In this document: piece after piece, positions 35,257-41,100 of the stretch
Layout of the letters: every line of letters begins with the position of its first letter
Numbering within the stretch: the stretch's first letter is position 1
From: Verrucomicrobiota bacterium
Lineage (GTDB): Bacteria > Verrucomicrobiota > Kiritimatiellia > JAAZAB01
Assembly: GCA_018898455.1 (NCBI GenBank)
Contig: JAHIJO010000112.1
Span: 1-41,100, forward strand
Length of the DNA stretch: 41,100 bases
Direction: 5' to 3'
Translations under genes and position numbers: made by a program
Notes under the pieces: generated by a model
Seen by the model: the letters and a program-made list of their open reading frames with translations, nothing else
What the model was told of the DNA's origin: nothing
The model's database searches: none

Positions 35257-35926
35257 TCGATGGCTTCGTAGGGCGGAAAGCGGGGATGAGGACGGCGGCA
35301 CGCCGGACTCCTTGCTTGGCTTTCTTTTCTAATTCAGCCCTCAAATCATTGCCGTAGACAAGTCCGATCGCTTCACCCAAGGCCGGGGAAAGCCGACGCG
35401 ACGGATTCCGTCTCCGGGAATTACATCTGAAAGAAAGCGCATCTTCTTCAAGCGACAGCGCGGTATCGCCCTCCGAGAAGGCCAGCGGCCAGAGCAGACA
35501 GGCTTTGGGCTTTACCTGCGCGAGGGGGATTCCAAGAGTCAAGCCGACGGTGTGCAGCGAACACCGGATCCTATGGTCGGACACAAAGGCGAAGATGCAA
35601 AGGCCGCTTTCGGTCGTATCGATCGCGTAGATCCCCGGCTCCACTTCATCAAACACGTTGTCGTATCCGCCGGCCGTTCTGAGATGAGGGCAGAGTTTAA
35701 CCACCTCAGGCAAGACCTGGATGATCCGGTTTAGTTCTTTGGCATCAACGCATACCTCGTACCGTGCGCAGCAACAGGTCTCCACCCTGGTACAGCCTTG
35801 GCAGGCGTGATCCATCGAAAGGATTGACGCGAGGTTAATCTGCATGCGGTTTCGATGTTTACACCGCAGGCATTTTCGCCCCCGGGTGGTGAGAGTCTTC
35901 GATCTCATTTCAGTCTTAATAATCAT
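35207..35926 (-). CDS. Cysteine-cluster protein (YkgJ/DUF3109-like)
   Basis: A 239-residue protein with an N-terminal array of cysteines (CLRCKHR at 19-25, then CQGCTRVETCCCARYEVCV) that resembles zinc/iron-chelating YkgJ-type proteins; later KPKACLLWPLAFSEGD fits the same families. Biochemical role unknown. The C-terminal tail overlaps the 3' end of proS on the other strand by 50 bases and is low-complexity. It starts 11 bases after ppiC, so the two are likely cotranscribed; ATG 35908 is another possible start. Confidence 0.65.
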   Translation of the reverse strand: MIIKTEMRSKTLTTRGRKCLRCKHRNRMQINLASILSMDHACQGCTRVETCCCARYEVCVDAKELNRIIQVLPEVVKLCPHLRTAGGYDNVFDEVEPGIYAIDTTESGLCIFAFVSDHRIRCSLHTVGLTLGIPLAQVKPKACLLWPLAFSEGDTALSLEEDALSFRCNSRRRNPSRRLSPALGEAIGLVYGNDLRAELEKKAKQGVRRAAVLIPAFRPTKPSINTPWQRRRGECWADP

Positions 35927-35937
35927 TTATCTTAAAG

Positions 35938-36216
35938 TTAGATCCGGTTTGTGATTTCAATCAGGTGGTACCCAAACTGGGTCTTGACGGGACCATGGAC
36001 TTTCCCGACTTCCTTGGTGAAGACAACTTCATCGAATTCCCTGACCATCTGGCCCGGGGCAAATTCCCCCAAGTTTCCGCCTTCCAGTCCGGAAGGACAC
36101 TGGGAATGCTTTTTGGCCACGGCGGCGAAATCGGCGCCGGCTTCGATTTGTTTCTTGAGTTCTTCGCATTCCGCCTGGGAGCGGACAAGGATATGACGCG
36201 CTTTAGCTTTGGCCAT
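35938..36216 (-). CDS. ppiC: Parvulin-type peptidyl-prolyl isomerase
   Basis: A 92-residue single-domain parvulin catalysing cis-trans isomerisation of peptidyl-proline bonds in the cytoplasm. The whole protein is the rotamase domain: ARHILVRSQAE at the start, FAAVAKKHSQCPSGLEGGNLG in the middle, and QFGYHLIEI at the end, with the conserved histidines of the active site. There is no signal peptide or chaperone domain. A GGAGA sits upstream of the ATG. Confidence 0.93.
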   Translation of the reverse strand: MAKAKARHILVRSQAECEELKKQIEAGADFAAVAKKHSQCPSGLEGGNLGEFAPGQMVREFDEVVFTKEVGKVHGPVKTQFGYHLIEITNRI

Positions 36217-36258
36217 GATGGTCTCCTTTTGTTGTTAATAAAATGGCGCTACTGTCCG

Positions 36259-36378
36259 GTGTTCAGTGTTCGGGGGTACAGTCAACCAGGAAGCAATGAT
36301 TCCTCTTCCTCGCCATATTCGCACGTTGGCATAACGGGGTTCCACCAGCCAATTCTCCGATCACCGAACAATGAACAC
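36259..36378. repeat. Inverted-repeat-bounded intergenic element (120 bp)
   Basis: GTGTTCAGTGTTCGG (36259-36273) is matched by the reverse complement of 36364-36378 (GTGTTCATTGTTCGG), 14 of 15 bases. It fills the gap between the WbuC-like gene and ppiC. No coding potential is seen between the ends. Confidence 0.5.
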
Positions 36379-36382
36379 TTTC

Positions 36383-36874
36383 TTATCCAACCGGTGGCTG
36401 GGCAACGCAGTCGCCGACCTTGGCCTGTCTCAGGATTTCGACAAACCGGTCCACCTGGGGGGCGCCTTCCGCCGGGGACCAGGCGGCGAAATCGGCCGCC
36501 TGGCTCGCGTCGTAAGGTCCCTGTTTTATTTCGAGGAATACCGAGTCGTCGGCCGCCGGGAGCCAAACGTGCCAGGCATTCGCCGGAAGTTCAAATCCGA
36601 TGGTATCCGCAGCGGGCCCAACCGCCATCCTTTCCGTCACCAGCCCGCTATCATCGAGGAGCACCACATCGAACTGTCCGCGAAGCACGACCGCAAACTC
36701 CCATGTCTGTGGATGCCGGTGAGGTCGGAAATAGGAATCTCGCTTGGCGGCAATCAACAACCGCTGAATGGGGTCCGCCGGCGACTCATGCATATTATGA
36801 TTAGTGCGTTTCCGGACGTGTGCGCCGGCCCGATCCGTCAAGGCGTCAATCAGTTTCGAGGTGATCTTTTTCAT
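36383..36874 (-). CDS. WbuC-family cupin-fold metalloprotein
   Basis: A 163-residue cupin. RPHRHPQTWEFAVVLRG holds the first cupin metal ligands (HxH and E), followed by FDVVLLDDSG; the N-terminal KLIDALTDRAG...HVRKRTNHNMHE fits the WbuC family often found in O-antigen clusters. The ATG at 36874 is used since it begins MKKIT; the frame extends to 36892. Its start overlaps the end of the FAD oxidoreductase by 29 bases, so they are coupled. No polysaccharide genes adjoin it, so the role is open. Confidence 0.8.
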   Translation of the reverse strand: MKKITSKLIDALTDRAGAHVRKRTNHNMHESPADPIQRLLIAAKRDSYFRPHRHPQTWEFAVVLRGQFDVVLLDDSGLVTERMAVGPAADTIGFELPANAWHVWLPAADDSVFLEIKQGPYDASQAADFAAWSPAEGAPQVDRFVEILRQAKVGDCVAQPPVG

Positions 36875-38207
36875 TTGAATCCATTCCGGCAAAGTTCGGC
36901 AGATAGGCGCCCAATATGGTAAGCCGTTTTTGCAACAACCGGATATCGATGCCGCGTGAGTCGAGACCGGCCTCGGCCATCATGGCGGCCGCCACGCCGG
37001 CCGCCTGGCCGGTGATATAACAGCCGGGCATTACCCGGATGGAGGCTTGCATGTTTCGGTCCGTACTGACACATCGTCCGGACACCAGGACGTTCTTCAG
37101 TCCTTTGGGAGTCAGAATTCGGTAGGGGATGCCGTAGCTTTCCCCTTTCCCTAGCCGGAGCGTTGTGATTTCCTTGTAGAACTTTTCGTAACTTTGCTTA
37201 TCCGGCTTGGCAATGTGGATGTCGATCGGGTAGGAGTAGCGGCCGATCTCGTCATCAAATACGGCCCGGCTGTTGAAATCATCAATATTCAGGATGTAAT
37301 CGCCGATAATGCGCCGGGTCTCGCGGACGCCTAGAAGCGCTCCCGTGGCCACAAGATCCATCTTTTCAAATCCCTTGAGATATTGCTTGTAATAGCGCTC
37401 ATACTCCAGCAGGGATTTCCGGCCCCATACGTAGGCGGCCGTCAGGGATTCCTCGTCGGTTCCGTCGAGCTGGAACGTGTGGCCGATATTACCGCCACCG
37501 ATGTTAGTTCCAACCTGATACATGCCGGGCAAGTGCCGGTCTTCCAAAGTGAATACACCGTCCTTGAAGGCATCCTCGATCCGGTGATTGCCGGCGCCCA
37601 GGCCCCCATTCCGCACCTTATCCCAGTCGATCCCCGTCCATAAACTGCACAGCGTACCGGGCATCATCTGGCCGAGATCGTCTCCTTTTTTATAAGGCGC
37701 TCCGGCCAGGGCCGACAAATCGCCGTCTCCAGTGGCGTCCACAAAGACCTTGGCCCTAATCGCGTATAAGCCGGATTTAGCGGCGCAAATCGCCTCCCCC
37801 ACGCTTCCATTCTCCAGCGTGACATCGACCAGATGGGTGTGGAACGAAAAAGCAACGCCAGCCTCTTTCAGCATTTCGTCATAAACCCGCTTCAGGACTT
37901 CTGCCCGGATGCCCATTCCTTCAGGAGGTACCGTGCCATCCGCTGTTCGCAAGCGTTTTAAAATCTCTGCCCCCATGCCGCCAGCCAGGAAATTGACACC
38001 GTCGGTGAATTGCATAAAGCATGGAACCATGCCGGCCGTGCCCATGCCGCCCAGACAGCTATGGGCTTCGATCAATCGGACCGAAGCGCCTTGGCGCGCT
38101 CCAGCCACGGCGGCGGCCATACCGGCCGGTCCGCCGCCGACAACCAGGATGTCCGCCTGGTGCCGAACGGCCAGATCTTTCCGAAAAGCTATGGTTGATT
38201 TCAACAT
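36846..38207 (-). CDS. FAD-dependent oxidoreductase (FAD_oxidored family)
   Basis: A 453-residue flavoprotein. The dinucleotide-binding motif is VVGGGPAGM (22-30), with the ribose-binding EAHSCLGGMGTAGMV after it; DATGDGDLSALAG and, at the C-terminus, VSGRCVSTDRNMQAS...GQAAGVAAA complete the FAD site. The family is expanded in PVC bacteria beside sugar-degradation genes, but no substrate is established. No signal peptide is seen. It overlaps the WbuC-like cupin gene. Confidence 0.88.
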   Translation of the reverse strand: MLKSTIAFRKDLAVRHQADILVVGGGPAGMAAAVAGARQGASVRLIEAHSCLGGMGTAGMVPCFMQFTDGVNFLAGGMGAEILKRLRTADGTVPPEGMGIRAEVLKRVYDEMLKEAGVAFSFHTHLVDVTLENGSVGEAICAAKSGLYAIRAKVFVDATGDGDLSALAGAPYKKGDDLGQMMPGTLCSLWTGIDWDKVRNGGLGAGNHRIEDAFKDGVFTLEDRHLPGMYQVGTNIGGGNIGHTFQLDGTDEESLTAAYVWGRKSLLEYERYYKQYLKGFEKMDLVATGALLGVRETRRIIGDYILNIDDFNSRAVFDDEIGRYSYPIDIHIAKPDKQSYEKFYKEITTLRLGKGESYGIPYRILTPKGLKNVLVSGRCVSTDRNMQASIRVMPGCYITGQAAGVAAAMMAEAGLDSRGIDIRLLQKRLTILGAYLPNFAGMDSNEKDHLETD

Positions 38208-38554
38208 TGGTTTCCTCGTCCTGATAGAGGTTGCATAGACAGCATAGATGATGGCTGGCTAAAGACAACCATATTTAAGTATCCTTTGACGCGGCAATCC
38301 GGATAATAGGTAACCCATCATTCATGGGGTGAGGACCGGTTGGATATATGCTGATTTTCCGGTTGTAGGGGCCGTTCGATAGAACGGTCCGTCAGCTGAC
38401 GGACGGTTCTTCCCGCTGGGAGCAGGACAAGCTCGAACCGCCGCTACACCCCCCTATAACTGATAATCATTAAGCATTATGGTAAAAGATGGTTGACGGC
38501 GCCACGCTATGGTATAAGAATTGGCCTTAACCTTCGGCATATAGGAATACGCCC
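38208..38554. other. 347-base gap between divergent FAD oxidoreductase and URO-D-like genes
   Basis: No coding signal. The region must hold promoters for both flanking genes. TTGACG at 38493 and TATAAG at 38513 are the nearest promoter-like pair for the plus-strand gene, but their 14-base spacing is poor. The palindromic element at 38364-38448 takes up the middle. Confidence 0.4.
38364..38448. repeat. Palindromic element with TGTAGNGGCNGTTCGA ends (85 bp)
   Basis: The ends TGTAGGGGCCGTTCGA and the reverse complement of TCGAACCGCCGCTACA agree at 14 of 16 bases. Inside, 38381-38410 is a nearly perfect 30-base palindrome centred on TCCGTCAGCTGACGGA. Both ends and core match the elements inside bioH, so this is the same family in an intergenic setting. 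Confidence 0.75.
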
Positions 38555-39508
38555 ATGATGACTCCACGAGAACGATTCGTTACCGCACTGGAACGTCGTC
38601 CGCTGTCCGGACGAGTGCCCCATTTCGAACTGGTGTTTTTTCTGACCATGGAGGCGTTCGGAAAAGTGTGGCCGGGACACCGGATATTTTCCCAGTGGGA
38701 CCAGATGTCGGCCAAGGAACAGAAACTGCAGATCGCCGACGCGGCCTCCGTCTACATTGCCATTGCCAGTCGCTACGATCACAGTGCGATCTTTATCCAC
38801 GGTATCGGAGGGGTGCCGGACAGCGAGCGGCTGATAGCGGATGATATCCGCCGCCAGACCGGCAAGGAGTATTTCCTGATGCGGCATGGTGACGCCACCT
38901 TGAGCATCCCCGGCGGCAACAGCATGGTGGACTTCTCCCTGCGGCTGGTCGACGATCCCGTCGGCATCAAGCGCGATTGCGAAGACTTGGTTGCCGAACA
39001 GGTTGCCCGCGCCGAGAAGGAAAAAGACCTTGGCCTGTGGGACGGCTTTGCGCTCTGTGCCGACTACTGCCTCAACACGGGTCCGTTCCTGAGCCCCGCA
39101 ATGTTCGCCGAATTCGTCACCCCCTACCTGGCGAAGCTCGTGACGGCCTACCGGGGCATGGGCTACTACACGATCAAACATACAGATGGGAATATCATGC
39201 CGATCCTAGATCAGTTGGTCCAATGCCGACCGCACGCCCTGCACTCGCTCGACCCCCAGGCCGGCGTGGACATGGCCGAGGTCAAGCGCCGTCACGGTCG
39301 CGAGCTGTGCCTGATCGGCAACGTCAACTGCGCCCTGCTGCAGACGGGAACCGACGCCGAGTGCATCGCGGCGGCCCGCTATGCGCTACAGCATGGCATG
39401 CCCGGCGGCGGATACATCTTTTCCACCAGCAACTGCATCTACACGGGCATGCCGCTCCATCGCTACGAACTGATGCTTGATGTCTGGCGGCGGGAAGGGA
39501 ATTATTGA
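38555..39508 (+). CDS. Uroporphyrinogen decarboxylase-family protein
   Basis: A 317-residue URO-D-fold TIM barrel (TPRERFVTALERR at the start, ...HTDGNIMPILDQLV... and LIGNVNCALLQTGT in the second half). Its sequence is of the HemE-like, MtbA/CmuA-related type abundant in PVC bacteria, where it may be a corrinoid-dependent methyltransferase or have another role, and not the haem-pathway HemE itself: the HemE N-terminal PVW[ML]MRQAGR motif is absent. AGGAA lies seven bases before the ATG. It stands alone. Confidence 0.85.
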   Translation: MMTPRERFVTALERRPLSGRVPHFELVFFLTMEAFGKVWPGHRIFSQWDQMSAKEQKLQIADAASVYIAIASRYDHSAIFIHGIGGVPDSERLIADDIRRQTGKEYFLMRHGDATLSIPGGNSMVDFSLRLVDDPVGIKRDCEDLVAEQVARAEKEKDLGLWDGFALCADYCLNTGPFLSPAMFAEFVTPYLAKLVTAYRGMGYYTIKHTDGNIMPILDQLVQCRPHALHSLDPQAGVDMAEVKRRHGRELCLIGNVNCALLQTGTDAECIAAARYALQHGMPGGGYIFSTSNCIYTGMPLHRYELMLDVWRREGNY

Positions 39509-39606
39509 TCATCTCAACCAACGTCCAACCGTTGAACTCGGCCAAAAATGCGATCATCGCCTGGCCCCAGGAAACAAACCGGTTTGACTATGTCGCCAGC
39601 GAATAG
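39508..39606 (+). pseudogene. Possible C-terminal coding remnant after the URO-D-like gene
   Basis: The frame +1 to the URO-D end reads a protein-like 32-residue tail (NAIIAWPQETNRFDYVASE) and stops at TAG. It has no start of its own. It may be the end of a gene removed by deletion; the family is not recognised. The rest of 39607-39729 shows only the hairpin below. Confidence 0.25.
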
Positions 39607-39678
39607 TGGGCCGGCGGCGAATCTTTGCTTCCGTGTTATCAAAAAAAGCAGGGGGGTAATAAATAGAACGTTAAGGCT

Positions 39679-39710
39679 GACTTTTCGGCGAGTCTTCGAG
39701 CCGTAAAGTC
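39679..39710. terminator. Hairpin between convergent genes
   Basis: GACTTTTCGGC pairs with GCCGTAAAGTC (10 of 11 pairs). It sits 20 bases beyond the nuclease stop and downstream of the URO-D-like gene, as a two-way terminator would; only a loose T-rich stretch follows on the minus side. Confidence 0.4.
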
Positions 39711-39729
39711 CGGCCTCTGGTTCGACTTA

Positions 39730-40455
39730 TCATTTCATCCGGCTATCCATGGCTGCCTTCGCGATGGGCTTCACTTTTTCGAGATCGTCTTCGGATTTGA
39801 TTGGATATTGCGTCCACTCATCGTCTGCGTTGTATGTGCCTATCTGGTAGTACTGCCGCCTTGGGTAAAGATAAGCGAAGACTCGATTGTTGATTTTCAT
39901 GGAAATGGCAAATGAAATGGCGTCCAGCGAAATGCTTCCTGGCTTCCAGTTCTTAATTTCTTCAAGAAGGGCCTCGACACGCGTGCGCACTGCCGCATCA
40001 GTTATGTAATTCATGTGATCGCTCAAGTGAGTGATCTCTATGACATCGGGTGCCGATGGAATCTCCTGCTCTGAAAAGGCGGGGATAATTTCCTCCTCGC
40101 CTTCGATTTTGAGGCAGACATACGTGAACAGTGATGGACGAATGCTGAGCCACTTGCACCGATTCACCAAGGTCTGCGAGAAACTCGGAGCGATCAGGAA
40201 CAGACGAGGTTGTTTTGTGGCATCGACAGAGTGGTGTTTATACAATCGAGCGAATGCTTCCGCACGTGTACTGACGTAATCGTAATAATCGAGACCTTGG
40301 AACAACATGCCGTCGTCCTGTTTGACTTTCAGTTCAACAACGACAAGTGACTTGCCGCTGTCCACCATGAGGACATCCAGCCTGCCGCCTGTCGTTGATT
40401 TCTGGTGGTCCATGTAAACGAGTTCCTTCTCAATCTTGTCAGAACGACGGCGCAC
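39730..40455 (-). CDS. PD-(D/E)XK nuclease-like protein (NucS/DUF91-like), 5' end disturbed
   Basis: A 241-residue protein whose N-terminal domain has the nuclease core GGRLDVLMV (D27) and VVVELKVKQDD (E41, K43), the D...ExK signature, followed by DGMLFQGLDYYDYV; resembles DUF91/NucS-like endonucleases. The only start in frame is a GTG at 40455, inside TAGTG at the end of the desulfhydrase gene. The frame upstream of that GTG still reads family-like residues (QQFEELV), so the natural N-terminus has been lost by fusion to the neighbour. It is probably poorly or not expressed as a normal enzyme. Confidence 0.7.
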   Translation of the reverse strand: MRRRSDKIEKELVYMDHQKSTTGGRLDVLMVDSGKSLVVVELKVKQDDGMLFQGLDYYDYVSTRAEAFARLYKHHSVDATKQPRLFLIAPSFSQTLVNRCKWLSIRPSLFTYVCLKIEGEEEIIPAFSEQEIPSAPDVIEITHLSDHMNYITDAAVRTRVEALLEEIKNWKPGSISLDAISFAISMKINNRVFAYLYPRRQYYQIGTYNADDEWTQYPIKSEDDLEKVKPIAKAAMDSRMK

Positions 40456-41100
40456 TAATTCCTCAAATTGCTGTCCCGAACATCCATCTTTTCATCCGGC
40501 AGATCGAATCCGAGTTTCAGGGCATCCATGGTGTCCCGGCAGATGTCTTTGACGAGTGAGGCAAAACTTTTCTTTTCCTCCGACACGCTGATGCCGATGA
40601 TGTGAACGGAATCGTCGACGGCGGCCGCTCCGACAACGAGGCCGGCCTGGGTTCCGCCCGATCCGGAGGCATGAATGACGTGGGTGAAGGAGAGGCCCTG
40701 CCGCTGCGCCTGATCATACAATTCCAGAAATCCCTCCACATATCCGATCGCTCCGAGGGGCCGGTCCATGGACCCGCCGACGAAGGAGCCGCCGATGGGA
40801 GCGTGATAGGGAGTATAGCCCCATTCCATGGCCTGCCGCATGAGGACCTCCACATGGGCCTCGGCTTCTTCCATGGTAACAATCCTTCCTTCCTCCCCTT
40901 TTTGGATGTGAATGTCCGCATCCAGGATATGATCGAGAAGCAGGTTGCCGTCAAATTCTTCGGGTACACCCACAGGACTGAAAAGGAGCAGAATGGGCGC
41001 GATACCATAGCGGCGAGCGGCTGCTGCCGTCTGCAGACACCAGTTGGATTGAAGGCTGGCCCAAGTGATAACGGCATCACATTTTTTTTCGAGAATATCG
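40455..41100 (-). pseudogene. D-cysteine desulfhydrase/ACC deaminase relative, 3'-truncated, continues beyond the window
   Basis: A fold-type II PLP protein of the DcyD/ACC-deaminase family; its 5' part lies beyond the right edge. The frame stays open to base 41100 (CDAVITWASLQSNWCLQTAAAARRYG is continuous with the rest). The glycine-rich phosphate loop is HASGSGGTQAGLVVG. After KLGFDLPDEK the frame leaves the family and stops at 40455, whereas family members go on for about 80-100 residues (including the LLDPVYTGKA region). The end of the gene has been replaced by the nuclease junction, so activity is doubtful. Confidence 0.75.

Noticed and set aside
38493..38518. Sigma-70 promoter TTGACG...TATAAG before the URO-D-like gene
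   Set aside because: The spacing of 14 bases is too short for a confident call.

Overview
This 41.1 kb window reads as bacterial chromosome: moderately GC-rich, densely coded on both strands, mostly housekeeping and vitamin genes with a scatter of sugar-degradation genes and small repeats. I infer a member of the PVC group (Kiritimatiellota, Lentisphaerota or Verrucomicrobiota) or a neighbouring lineage. The grounds are the mix of GH38, GH92 and clan GH-D glycosidases, an FAD_oxidored-type flavoprotein, a URO-D-like protein and a DegT-like aminotransferase with OpcA, a pyrophosphate-type phosphofructokinase and a PurL carrying PurS-like domains. There is no rRNA or tRNA to confirm this.

Layout. 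The left edge holds the 3' end of a group II intron (domains V and VI), followed by a tiny HTH-like gene. Next, on the minus strand, come zwf-opcA (oxidative pentose phosphate entry), an AAC(3)-fold acetyltransferase, hisH and hisF (histidine), a small DUF4258 gene pair of toxin-antitoxin layout, purL-purQ (purines) and guaA (GMP). Between guaA and purL lies an eroded gene pair. On the plus strand follow a DegT-family aminotransferase, then (after convergent fpg) a PPi-type phosphofructokinase and a compact biotin operon bioF-bioH-bioC-bioD-bioA. The minus strand then carries a GH92 mannosidase, a 164-bp MITE-like element, thiE, thiH and a CorA-like transporter. A plus-strand block follows: GH38 mannosidase, tsaB, an Old Yellow Enzyme relative, a GH36-like glycosidase and proS. 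The right part has a cysteine-cluster protein, a parvulin, a WbuC-type cupin overlapping an FAD oxidoreductase, a URO-D-like protein, a PD-(D/E)XK nuclease and a 3'-truncated D-cysteine desulfhydrase relative that runs off the window.

How it fits together. zwf/opcA and the PPi-phosphofructokinase handle hexose phosphates. The GH38, GH92 and GH36-like enzymes, none with an evident signal peptide, suggest intracellular trimming of imported mannose- or galactose-containing oligosaccharides. The bio, thi, his, pur and gua genes show a biosynthetically capable organism.

The most unusual signal is a family of short palindromic elements. Two copies lie inside the bioH coding sequence, read in two different frames without stops, and related copies lie in intergenic DNA near 3.97 kb and 38.4 kb. 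This resembles the behaviour of Rickettsia palindromic elements. A second element, between GH92 and thiE, supplies the thiE stop codon from its own terminal inverted repeat. The right edge shows a gene-fusion scar where a desulfhydrase and a nuclease have been joined out of frame.
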